Shown: positions 1 through 10,095 of the stretch, piece by piece
Layout: every line of letters starts with the position of its first letter
How positions within the stretch are numbered: position 1 is the stretch's first letter
DNA from: Sclerodactyla briareus
Lineage: Eukaryota; Echinodermata; Holothuroidea; Dendrochirotida; Sclerodactylidae
Direction of reading: 5' to 3'
Assembly (NCBI GenBank): GCA_026419785.1
Contig: JAODTK010005674.1
Span: forward strand, 186,001 to 250,000
DNA length: 64,000 bases
Notes under the pieces: model-generated
What the model saw: the letters and a program-made list of their open reading frames with translations, nothing else
The model's database searches: none
Told to the model about the DNA's origin: nothing
Made by a program: the position numbers and the translations under genes

Positions 1-1339
1 AATAGGCAACAGATACTCACTGTTGGCTGGTCAAGAGGACTGCACACAAATCAATTGTTTTTTTGGCGGATACTGTTTTGAAAACGAACGGGAACACTTA
101 TTACTGATAGACAGGCCACACACAGAAAGGCCTTTAAACACAGGAAAATTTCAAACCAGGAAGCTGGGCAAACGGCATAAAAATTACAGTGAATTCTCCT
201 AATAAAACCAGGATATTACTTACTGTTTCGATAGGGAGAGATTCTTGTGATGACTGTATATATAATACCGGATTCAACCTCAATCATCCTCGCTGCAGTA
301 ATCCCTCATCATCGTAAAAAAATATTTGGATCATTTGACATGGAAAATGGGAAAGTATACGGAAGGTAACGAAACTAGTAATGAGTGGGAAATTCCCCAA
401 ATGTGGCAATCGGAAAATATTGATAGCATAGGGAAATGAATGGACTATGAGATTGTATACTGTCACAAGGACGCTTGTCTGGAATACCTCAAGAATGGTG
501 TATACCACCCTCACTACAAGGAACATTTGGCACATCATGGACATGAGTACCAATTTTTAGTTCTGCCTTCTACTGGGAATGTTCCTAAATGGAGATCAAT
601 TAAGGATGCTGTACACACCCTTCTGTATTCAACACATCCCATCTGGATGCATCCAATTAAAACACTATGTGAATAGGTCTATGAAATGCTGGCACCCGCT
701 GAATAATGGAGTCCAAGGGATGTCTATTGTCAGAGCACCTATTGGATGAATTGTAATCTGGGTTGCATCTGGGACACCACCGCCGCCAAATGCATTGATG
801 AGCGTGTATTGTGGTTTTCTTTGGATGCTCCTGGAATGCAGTGCAACCCCAAAATAGGTTTGTATGGCGTCCCTAACTCTAGCTTGTTTCTGGTCAACAT
901 GAGAGGACTTTTCTATACTTGTTTTGGTCCCCCACTTATGGGTGCTAATATTACCAGACTTTTTTAGGGAAACCCCTCGTAAGCCAGCCCCTCAAGAATA
1001 ATAATGAGGACCAACATAATTTACCAACAGTGACTCAGTACTTCCTCAAAAATGTCATTGTCAAAATAGGATGGAGATTTCGATCTTCCTTAGATAGTCT
1101 TATTGCTATTACAATTCAACAGGAGTATGGCCAATTATAAAGGTTACCATAGTTTTTTTTGTCCGTTTGTGACTATATTGCTTATCAAGCAGAGGAAGAG
1201 TACTTGCAACAATGGTCGCTTTTACATAAATATAGTATTTAGTCAATTAGGCATAATTTGTAGCCATTATGATGTCCAATTGTAAACAAATTAGTTGCCT
1301 AATGTTATGTATAACGTAAGTGCTATCGAAAGCTCTTTA
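1..1339. other. No supported gene; weak open frames only
   Basis: Two plus-strand open frames of 78 and 73 codons (440-676 and 746-967) occur here. Neither has clear splice signals, a recognisable domain or a partner frame, and I do not recognise either product. The rest is AT-rich unique-looking sequence. Treat as intergenic or intronic. Confidence 0.4.
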
Positions 1340-1595
1340 CGTCATGCATATGACTTCTGTGGTCTCGCTAGCTTTCACAATATTAATGATGAATGGATAC
1401 TGTTTTTTTTTATGGTGCCATTAATAAAGTACTGGTCTTTCATTTGTGTTGTTTTTTGTCTGGTGTATGTGGACAATCTCCATCGCAAAAAAGAGTGGCG
1501 GGAATTTCCGCTCGGACATTTTCCTGCGGAATCATGAAGAGAGGATGCGGGCGCGAATCCCGCAACATCGCTGCACCTTAGCGCGAACCTGTTAG
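1340..1595 (+). repeat. Dispersed repeat family R1, copy A (hAT-like end)
   Basis: This stretch aligns with 50020-50250 in the same orientation. Shared words include CATATGACTT, a TACTGG...TTGTGTT block, CAATCTCCATCGCAAAA and GCGGGAATTTCC, ending in TTAGCGCGAACC. Part of it also aligns, reversed, with 44431-44540. Read from the other strand the end is GGTTCGCGCTAAGGTGC. In the other two copies this end is preceded by CAG, giving a CAGTG start typical of hAT transposon ends. The family assignment is inference; the three-copy similarity is visible directly. Confidence 0.65.
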
Positions 1596-1823
1596 ACAGA
1601 CCTTAGTACCAACTGAGAGTTGTTATTTCCAACCACTAGTCAAAGGTTATGGAGTTTCTAATACTTAATTTTGCCAGTCCCAGTCCAGTTTTACAAAATT
1701 TGGCCTCCCATAGTTGATTTATTTGACATTATATCTTTTTTTATTTTTGTCTGTCCTGCCCAATCAATTAGCTTGCATCCCCAGCAGTTTCCGAGCTTTT
1801 CATCCAACCTGTACAGCAAGCCT

Positions 1824-2245
1824 AGTGTTATAGTGAACCAGTGACCTGTTTGTTAGGCAGGTGCCAAGTTCAATAAGGGGATTGGCCATCTTGGATTGTC
1901 CACTCACTGACGCTTACCCTAGTGTTCGTTGACCACGAGCTTTTGTTAGGCATGGCGCCAAGTTCATGAGGCGACTGGCCATCTTGCTATTGTCCACTTT
2001 CCTCACCGTCGCCATAACAAGCTCTTATACGGGGTGTGCCACAACATCACACATCAGATCTTTCACTCCCCTCCCCTGTAGAGCCGAACCAGTGTTACAG
2101 TGAACCTGCCTGTTTGTTAGGCGGCTCCTAGTTCAATGAGGCATTGGGCCATCTTGCGGTTCCCACCAACTGCCCTTGACTTCCTCACACCCGTCGACTA
2201 GAACCTCTGATACGTGCGGTGTGCCACGACCACACAATCAGGGAG
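1824..2245 (+). repeat. Short tandem repeat block, about three diverged units
   Basis: Three units begin near 1824, 1920 and 2091. Each carries a form of AGTGTTA.AGTGAACC, then TTTGTTAGGC, then a GCCAAGTTCA...GGCCATCTTG block, then a TCCAC or CCCAC end. The tail with TGTGCCAC and a nearby CACA..ATCAG is present twice (near 2034 and 2220). The units differ by substitutions and small gaps. No coding potential is seen. Confidence 0.7.
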
Positions 2246-2639
2246 TCTTCCTGATCAGGAAGAGAATCTCTTTTTTTTTACTTCACATCCATTTTTTTTT
2301 AATTTAATAACTCCTTGTCTAATTCCACAGAATTTCCTAACACAATGTAACGGATCGTATATCCCTTCCGTAACCAGTCCTTTAGGGTTCTGCACCGGTT
2401 TCCATTGACAATGTTCTGGTTAGTTTTCTTTCTTCTTTTTTTCCCTCAAAGAGATAGCTACGAGTTCCTTTCTGTATTCACCAGGGCTACAATGCCTACA
2501 CTTTATATCTCCTGGTCATAAGCTTTAGGCGTACAAGTTCAACCCACTAATTGTGATCTAAAGGAAGTGAAACCTTCATTGTCATTGGTTTTTTTATTGT
2601 ATACTTGCCGAGCAGAGGATCAATCCTATTCAAGGCCCA
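2246..2639. other. Spacer without recognisable feature
   Basis: T-rich sequence with several poly-T runs (2273-2280, 2292-2300, 2428-2450). No gene, repeat copy or structural signal could be supported. Confidence 0.4.
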
Positions 2640-2940
2640 GCAACTGGTGCAGACCTGATGATGCACCTTATTGTTCCGCTGCGAAGCCTTCAGCCAGATA
2701 CAACGGAATAGGCATGCCTTTTTGGCGTACCATTATGTGGAGTGGGGGTATCCAGGCAGACAGCAACTTGCAAAATGCTACCCCGTCATTTGTCCCTGCT
2801 CTCCAATCCTATGCGCTTAGCGTCAAGCGAGAAGGCAAAGGTACCATTTTTAAAGTTTTTGGTATGACTCGACCTTGGAATCGAACCCGGATCTTCCGGT
2901 GGAAGCTGAGGCTTTTTCCGCCAACCACTCAGTTAAAACA
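2640..2940 (-). mobile_element. tRNA-derived SINE (about 300 bp)
   Basis: On the minus strand a tRNA-like head lies at about 2860-2940. It has an A-box-like segment (TTAACTGAGTGG, complement of 2925-2936) and a near-perfect B box (GGTTCGATTCC, complement of 2877-2887), spaced as in a tRNA gene and as used by RNA polymerase III. The head continues into a body with ACTTTAAAAATGGTAC, a GCTTGACGC word and a GGAGAGCAGGGACA word, down to about 2640. That layout fits a deeply conserved-domain SINE of the kind known from marine invertebrates. The plus-strand 148-codon open frame over it is therefore not a gene. The subfamily name is uncertain; the tRNA-like head is well supported. Confidence 0.72.
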
Positions 2941-3134
2941 TGGCTGTTTCCAGCTGACAAAGTGCTCTCTCTCAAAGAAACTATATAAAAACCATAAATG
3001 CCAAACGGCTTAGTGATTTCCTTGGACACAACGGTATGGTTTTGTTCAAGTTCTTAATTTTCCCTAACACCAGTCCCCTGCTTATAAACTGATATCAATA
3101 GCAATAATGTCTAGGCATTTTCATGACCAGCCAG

Positions 3135-4505
3135 CAGGATTGGACAATGAGCCGATACAGGTAAAAGTAAGTCTGCAAAAATACCAAATGTTTACAAGCC
3201 CTATAATGAGGAACGCCTTGAAAACTGTTGCAGCGTTGTACAACATAAATAGCGTTCATGTACTCAGCATGGGAAGCACACCCACCACGTTTTGAACTTG
3301 ATCCCCACCAGCATGTTGGACTTTGCCTAATTACAAGGTAAAAGTGCCCAAACCACCAGAATTTTACAAGTTTCCACTTTCCTGCCCAAAGTTGACCCCC
3401 TACTCATACAACAAGAAAAAGCGTTCATGTACCCACATTGGGAAGCACACCACCCAGTTTGAACTTGATCCCCACCAGGATGTTGGAAGTTGCTGAGTAC
3501 CAGAGTTAAAAGTGCCCAAAATACAAGAATTTTACAAGTTTCCACTTTTCTCCAAAAGTGACCCACCAAACTCATACACAATAAATAACGTTCAGTAACT
3601 AATCATTGGGAAGAGCACACCCACCAGTATGAAATTGATCCAACCAGGCATGTTGGAATTGCCTAATTACAGGTAAAGTGCCCAAAATACAGAATTTTAC
3701 CAGTTTCACTTTTTGCCCAAAAGTGAACCCAAACTCATACAACAATAAATAACGTTTGAAGGGACTAAGATGGGAAGGCACATCCCACCAAGTTTGAAAT
3801 TGATTCACCGGCATGTTGGACTTGCCTGATTCAAGGTTGAATGAAGTGCCAAAAAAATACCAGATTAACCGTTTCATTTTGCCCAAAATTGAACCCCCTA
3901 CTCATACAACCAATCAATAGCGGTCAGTGTACTTCATCATGGGAGCACAACCAAAAGTTAACTTGATCCCTCAGGATGTTGACTTGCCTGATACAAGGTT
4001 AAAAAAAGTGCCCAAAATACCAGACTTTTACAAGTTTCCATTTGCCCCAAAATTGACCCCCTACTAATACAACAAATCAATAGCGTTCATGTACTCATCA
4101 TGGGAAGCACAACCACCAAGTTTTTGAACTTGATCACATTCAGGCATGTTGGACTGGCCTGATTAAAAGGTAGAAGTGCCCAAAATACCAGATTTACAAT
4201 TTTCCACTTTTTGCCAAAAATTGACCCAACCCATACAACAAAATAGCGGTCATGTACTAACCCATGGGAACACACCACAAAGCTTTGAACTTGATCCCAC
4301 CAGGCATGTTGGACTTTGCTGATTACAAGTAAAAAAGGGCCCAAAATATCAGAATTTACAGCTTCCCATTTTTGCTCCAAAGTGACCCCCTACTCAGACA
4401 ACAATAAATGCTCATGTACTCATCATGGGAAGCACGCACACCACCCAGTTTAAACTTGATCCCCACCAGGCCATGTTGAATTAGCATGATTACAAGGTAG
4501 GCGTT
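3135..4505 (+). repeat. Satellite array, unit about 165 bp, about 8 copies
   Basis: The anchor GTTCATGTACTCATCATGGG or a diverged form recurs at about 3254, 3423, 3590, 3754, 3922, 4084, 4248 and 4411, giving periods of 162-169 bp. Each unit also carries TTGAACTTGATCCCCACCAG, GCATGTTGGA, GTGCCCAAAATACCAG, TTTACAAGTTTCCAC and CTCATACAAC. A partial first unit starts near 3135 and the last ends near 4505. Copies differ mostly by single-base insertions and deletions. Minus-strand open frames of 84-97 codons inside it are by-products of the repeat. Confidence 0.92.
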
Positions 4506-5227
4506 ACCTAAACACATACACAGATTAACTACATACACACAGACATACACACGCCACGCGTGACTGACTGTAAGGATTCCTTGGGACTCCCGTCCAGGAA
4601 TAAAAAAATGGCGATGCTGTCAATGTTCACATGATTACGATTCTCTAGGTACATATAGCACTTACCCATGAGAAAATCATGCTCAAAGCACCCCTATTGT
4701 ACCTAAACGGAGCACCTAGGGCTTGCCTCCACCCTGACCAAACACGTGTCAGTGTGCAGACTCCATCATGTCTCGTATGGAATTCCCAATTAGGTGCTGC
4801 CACATATGGCACTAAACTACTATTCACAGGACTCCCCACAAGGTGCCCACTTTAAAGTACCATAGTGTGGGAACCATCAAGGAGAATGACTCGAATCTAA
4901 ACAGCATTGGGGAAACCCCCCCCCCCACTTCTAGTATAAACAGGATTCGATTTCGCTATCATTTTTCAGTACGAAGCTGTAACAATGAGATAATATGAAA
5001 ATGAGTCGCACAGCGCCTGTATATCACTAATATGTATCAAAAATTTTGTGGTTGCAAAGCATTTTTACCCAATCATGTTGAAATGCAGGAAAAAGAAAAC
5101 ACCCCACCCAAACGAAAAGGGGTTAATTGGTCGCTAGGCTGGCTACATCAATCCCAGGCACATGTGTGCGAGGGTTATACTAATATAGTGTTGCACTCCA
5201 TTTTGTATTCAGGATGTGTTCTCTCAC
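4506..5227. other. Spacer; no supported gene
   Basis: Contains a short ACACAC-type stretch (4515-4555) and a C-run near 4916-4927. It may include intron sequence of the candidate minus-strand exon that ends at 5228. Nothing else was identified. Confidence 0.35.
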
Positions 5228-5542
5228 CATTAAAGTCTAGCTCGTTGAGATGCACACCACGGCCAATGCATTTGCTCTCTAGCGCGTTGACCACTTCCAC
5301 AAAGCCATGGCGCAGCGTAGTCATCGGAAATTTCCCCCATGTTGTCGCCCAGCTGAGTCTGCGTTGTTTTCGGACAACAAGCTCCCACACCAACAATGGC
5401 ATGTTTGTAGAACATGCCATCAGGAAGCGCCGACTGGCGCTGGTCATTGTCGTGTTGAGGTTGAGGCCCAGCTCTACCATGCGATGGACCACTGCAATAG
5501 AGTCCTACCACCCGCAAGTTCAGAATCAGCTGCTGCAGCATG
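5228..5542 (-). pseudogene. Candidate coding exon with frame breaks, product unknown
   Basis: On the minus strand a TTTGTTGCAG acceptor (exon begins at 5542) and a GTGAGA donor (after 5228) bound 315 nt of GC-rich sequence. All three frames are open in turn and look protein-like. One opens with an alanine-rich start and reaches a TAG after about 22 codons. A second gives MVELGLNLNTTMTSA and later LRHGFVEVVNALESKC. A third gives QLGDNMGEISDDYA in between. The simplest reading is one exon interrupted by small insertions or deletions, either from decay or from sequencing error. The longer 190-codon plus-strand frame (5032-5604) overlaps it and has no splice support. I do not recognise the protein family. 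Confidence 0.38.
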
Positions 5543-7437
5543 CTGCAACAAATGAAATTTGGCTAGATTTCCATATCACGCCATGCACCTCCTCCCAAAA
5601 CTAGCAGCTTCCTTCTTTGTAACCTGATAAATACTTTCGACTGCACCACTCCGGTCCACCTGAATGCTAATGTTCCCCTACACCCTGACAAATATATTCC
5701 CCACAACCTGTCCGCCGTAACTACTGTACACTCCTGGCAGCCATTGCAACAGTGCCTACTGTACGTCCGTTACCATCCCGTTATACCTACTACTCTCACG
5801 GTATGTGGGTACCTGGTAGGGTTGGGTATTTGATGAAATATGCTTTAAAAAACTAATAACGCTCCAAGACAGCCCCTCTGGCCTTCAATTGGATTCGATC
5901 TTGCAATATATTGATCTTACTGTTAGGTCCAATTTCACCAAGCAGGGGTGTAGCCCAGTGGGGGGGGGGCGGCGCTGGGTGGGGCCACCTGACACTAATG
6001 TATCCGCGCCTATACTCAATTTAGAAGGAGGAGCCCATGCACCAGGCACTAAATTTTTTTTAGGTGATGGAATAACTTCCACAGTATAATGCTCCCGTGG
6101 TCCACATGTGAAGTTCCATTATTACAGTATTGCGCCAAGAAATAGTCAGAAGGCCCTCCGTTTGCACCTGGCCCCGGACATGACCCGCTGCGCATCCAAC
6201 GCTACACTAACTGTCCCCAATCTTCACAAAATTCAGATGCAGAAGCTGGCACTCTGGATCTCTCCTTTCTTTCATCCCTCTCGCTACCATCTGTGCTAAT
6301 TGTTTGTACAAGAGAGCAAGTCTGTAATCAGATCGACAGGAGTTGAGTCTACCCATTTAGGTTATCAGTAAGGACGTAACTACTAGTGGGTCACCTCTCC
6401 CCAAACAGAACAAATGCCCCCTCCCCCTCACCTTACCTTTACCCTACTTCCAAACACCACTTGCGTATAGTGAAATTTTGACTCCTAAAGGACAACGGTA
6501 CAGGCTTGGAATTTGGATAACAGTACAACAGAGGTTAATCATGGAGAAAGGAAATATATAGTCAAAAGCCATTTCAATACCGATATTTCCTATGTGGAGT
6601 TATTGGCCACAAGTTGGTCCATTGTGCAGAGAAATAGGGGAAATCCCAATTGCGCAATAAGTCATGACGTCACACCTTGGACACCCGGGCAGATATCGTT
6701 GCCATTTATTTCATTGAGCATTGCATTGTTGTTGAATAAGGTCAACATTTAGAATAATTATGTTGTCCTTCCTTTCCCAAAGTAACCATCCACCTACTAA
6801 CCAATTCTCCTCCCATAGACTACATGCTTTTTCGAAGTGAAAATAAGTGTGAATTTCAATAGAAACGAAGATTGTTTTGCAGGGGTGTGCGAGTATGGCA
6901 TCATATTATTGGTTCATGATGGATGCTTTTCGTCTTGTGCAATACCCATGCACAAACTCAAAGGCTATAACTCTGTAACAGAAGTCGTACAAACTTCGGA
7001 TGACTGTACGCATTCAGCTTTTTCTCCAGCTAATATATTAGCTCTTTATAATTCATCTGCAGTTGTCCTTCAACTTCAACAAGTGGTTGTGTTCCAGGGA
7101 ACGTGTGTTCATGAGACCCTTAACTCCAATGAATAGGTCTGACTTAACGGTAACACCCTTCATAAGTCTGCCATTGAAGCGTTCTGAAGGTTTGAGCAAT
7201 CCAATGGCTCCTTTTGGACCTGTACATTACCAATAATTAGTTTAAGCTAGACAGCTCATTCTTCAATACTGACTTCTCTCACTCAAGGTCCATTGTGGTC
7301 CTGAACATTACCACAAAAGAAATGTGACAGCTCAGTACTGTACTCACTCTTTCTCTCTAGTATTTCATAGCCCTCCTGATCATAACTAATAAATGAACTT
7401 GAACAGGTGAGTAATCCTTTTTTCTCCTCGTATTGGT
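5543..7437. other. Spacer with weak open frames and one G-rich repeat end
   Basis: At about 5943-5975 the words GGGGTGTAGCC and a run of ten G form one of the recurrent GGGGCGT...poly-G repeat ends seen in this window. Plus-strand frames of 63-99 codons (6108-6299, 6513-6752, 6837-7136) lack recognisable motifs. A TTTTGCAG word at 6876-6883 could be an acceptor for the last one, but no further support was found. Confidence 0.35.
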
Positions 7438-7938
7438 TCATTGTAAGTCCTGAATGGCAGCTGTTCCCGGGGTCATCTGCTGAACCCCGAGTGTGGTTGG
7501 TTTTTTTATTGGCTGTTTAATCTCGGAGCCCGGTACAACAGACGAGGCTTGCGACCTCTCAGTGGTATTCCCGTTCACATGGTGCATTGCCAGGGGTGTT
7601 TGGTTGATCCTCACGCATCGTTGTTCAGACTGCCTGTAGAGAGAGCTATGAGAATCTGACATATCGTAAGGGGTCTCCCGGCGGGTTGTTCGCTTCGGAT
7701 TGGCCCGATGTACCCGCCGGTGGGCCTGGAAGACCTGGAAGAAGGTCTGGATCGATGGATTGAATTCTTCGCTGGGGTGCATCAGGGCTGTCCGGCAGAA
7801 GTCTATAGGGGCAGTGTAGGGGGGCGGGAGTGGACCATTCTGTGCCTCGTCGCCCGCCTTCAGCTCGTCCACTATCTTCTCTATGTCTCTGTCTTGTTAC
7901 TGGGAGGATTGGCTGATGCCGGGCGATGACCTGTTGAC
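7438..7938 (-). pseudogene. Candidate terminal exon, unknown protein with PPPY motif
   Basis: On the minus strand a CTCCACAG acceptor (exon begins at 7938) opens a frame of about 166 codons that ends in TGA at 7438-7440. It is interrupted once, by TAA at codon 14, so the true coding status is uncertain. The uninterrupted part gives 144 residues from its first methionine. It contains a charged helix-like start (IEKIVDELKAGDEA), a PLPPPYTAP stretch that matches a WW-domain-binding PPxY motif, a basic patch (RRVHRANPKRTTRRE) and a Ser/Thr/Gln-rich C-terminus. This composition suggests an intracellular tail or a disordered region. It could be the last exon of a gene whose upstream exons lie in 8860-10095. 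The family is not recognised. The opposite-strand frame at 7708-7929 is a shadow. Confidence 0.4.
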
Positions 7939-8017
7939 CTGTGGAGCATAATTTAAAATGACATGAAACTATCAGCCAGTCACTAGCTGTCCATCTTCTC
8001 TGCTTTTCCTGCCAGTT

Positions 8018-8410
8018 TTAAAGAAAGGCAAATCCCAGCCGAGTTAATACTTGTTTTAGTGGTTATAATGTTAAAGAATGAAAAATCATGCAATATCACG
8101 GGCGTTCCAGGTTATTAGCGGTTTCCGTGTGGGAAGAATCATGGCTTCCCCCTCAAATTTCATATATTTCAGTTGGGCAAACTGGCAACCATTTTATGAT
8201 GTTCATTCTACCATATAGGGAAAGTGTAAGACATAATAATTTTCTTTTTTCTTTTTTCTCAAACTTGGTAGATATGACGTCATCAAATGGTGCCAACCTT
8301 GCAAAAATTGCCAACTTAAGCAGTGATAAATTATTAATCTTTAAAAAAACAAATTATTTTTTGGTTTTTTTCAACTTAACCGGAACAATACTCTGGAAGT
8401 AATGAAGTAT
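8018..8410 (+). mobile_element. TTAA-type small element, diverged copy (left end kept)
   Basis: Aligns with 32446-32892 in the same orientation. Both start TTAAAG.(A/G)AAGGC, both have AATGTTAAAGA, GTTCCAGGTT, a TATGGCTCCCTC or CATGGCTTCCCC block, and the palindromic ATGACGTCATCAAATG, followed by AAAAATTGCCA or AAAAATGCCA and a GCAGTGAT word. The right terminal repeat of the 32 kb copy (complement of TTAAAAGGAATTCCAGCC) is not found here, so this copy looks truncated near 8410. Confidence 0.7.
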
Positions 8411-8859
8411 GTTGGTTTTTTTGCATTATATTCCATTTATTCCCCCTTGCCCCTTCAATGACCTGAAGTCCCTTGAACACCATGTGGGTACCACTAGTCC
8501 ATATCAACACCACTACTGACGAAGTATGATGGTACTCTTACTTCAAATTTGTGCTGTGGGAGAAGCTGAGCATTTTGTAATTCCTGCATCTTATTGTTCA
8601 TAATGCCATTTTGGTCTATATAAATAAATACAATGACTAGATTTAGTCAACATCCATCAAGAACAAACACCTAAAGCTCAAAAAAGCAAATGTAGACAGA
8701 CGACATACAAAAAGATAAACGGTGACTGCTTGTCGGCAGATCACAATAGCTCACAGCAGTACTTTTAGCATAGTTAGCTGGTTTGAGCTAAAAGGGGGAC
8801 TAATAACAGAGCTACAACAATTCAGATTCTTACTAACCCGGAACCATTCCGAAGTTGTT
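8411..8859. other. Spacer without recognisable feature
   Basis: AT-rich sequence between the small element and the GC-rich island. No gene or repeat could be supported. Confidence 0.35.
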
Positions 8860-10095
8860 GTTAGTGCTGGCTGTTATAAAAAAACTGTAAGATTCCGGCC
8901 TCTGGCATGGACTTCCTACCACCATGAGGGTAACCCATCGATCCGCCGGGGCAAAACCGGCGAATTGACCTATACTGTTCCCGTAGAACCAGGCCGGCGA
9001 TGCGGCTCCGGTTAGGGTGAAGACGAGTCCGGTCTGATATGGCAGAGCTCACGCTGGGTGGGTTGCCCTGCAGGCAGATTCCGGTGAGGATTCTGGCCAC
9101 GCCTGTTCCCTGAAAACTCCCTCGTTCTGTTGTACTCCCCCAGAGGGGCCGGCTCTGGGGGGAGGGGACAGAAGGGTGGTCCGCGGATTTGACCCCCCAG
9201 GGACTCGGCTGCTGGTCCCCCGGTTCGTCTGCCCATGGATCCGGACCTGCATCGCAGTCGCTATGAACAGTCTGGATATCCTGAAAACACTCATCAGGCC
9301 TCTGGCCGGTAGATTGAATCTGCGTCTTGACAGGGCATGCTAGGCTGTTTGGTACCCCCCGATGCAGAGGCTGTGATATCGGGGGGGGTGACAACAGGGT
9401 AATAGGACGGGCCACTCTGAGACCAGAGATAATCCATCATTCCTGGGGGTACCTTTGGGTGCACCACAACCGCCACCACATGGCGGTGATGTCGCCAATG
9501 AAATCATGCGGAGGGCGACTCCAATCATCTGCCCTGGGGACCTGCGGATAGCTGGGAGAGTATGCCCCTGGCAGGTCCGTGTCCACCATATTGCCCCCTC
9601 ATGCCAGCACCCTGCACCGCGGCCGTCCTCCCTCTCCCCTTCTTCCCCCTCCAGGGACAGTGCATAAAACCGGATCACTCAGGGGGGCAGACCCTCTCGG
9701 TTCCAAACTGTATGATCCCCAGTGGTGGTGGGTACGGCCTCCCAGGCACTTTTCACGAGTTTCCGCACTTGTTTCTTCTCTTGCTGCGGGCAGGGTCGTA
9801 ACCAGAATCGTGCTCCTGAAGGATCTTGCTGGGGAGGTCCAGGGACTCATCCTTGGTGTCATGTGACTTTGTATCAGGTGGTGATCATTGACACCTCTGG
9901 AGGGCTACCATCCTCCCTGGCGTTTTTTCCTCTCCTTTTTTCCCCTGTTCCCGCGCCTCATCGTTCCCTAACTTCAACAACGACCGTGCTGCCTTTGTTA
10001 CTGCCCTTCATGTGATTAAACCTCTTCCTGATGGTGGGAACTCTCTCATGTCCTTTTCTTCTTTTCTTGCTGCGCCCTTTGGTCTTCACAACAGC
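8860..10095 (-). pseudogene. GC-rich coding-like island with broken frames
   Basis: This 1.2-kb island is much richer in G+C than its flanks and has long minus-strand frames that hand over to one another. Protein-like pieces, upstream to downstream, are: a basic segment (KTKGRSKKRRKG) near 10060-10030; HDTKDESLDLPSKILQEHD then GYDPARSKRRNK near 9870-9780; NMVDTDLPGAYSPSYPQ near 9590-9540; VPPGMMDYLWSQSGPSYYP near 9455-9400; and a 184-codon frame at 8861-9415 rich in Pro, Ser and Gly. Acidic, basic and Tyr/Pro-rich composition suggests a disordered region or receptor tail. Frame changes coincide with G/C runs such as 9378-9387. It may belong to the same gene as 7438-7938. No domain was recognised, and an old mobile-element ORF is an alternative. 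Confidence 0.33.

Noticed and set aside
2860-2940. Functional tRNA gene on the minus strand
   Set aside because: A and B boxes are present, but the sequence continues into a SINE body and I could not pair a convincing acceptor stem.
2567-3013. 148-codon plus-strand open frame
   Set aside because: It runs antisense through the tRNA-derived SINE and contains the complement of its B box.
3135-4505. CRISPR-like array of regularly spaced repeats
   Set aside because: The whole 165-bp unit is repeated, with no unique spacers, and the sequence is of animal type.
5032-5604. 190-codon plus-strand open frame
   Set aside because: It lies over the minus-strand exon-like block that has both splice signals; its own sequence shows no family motif and no splice or start support.
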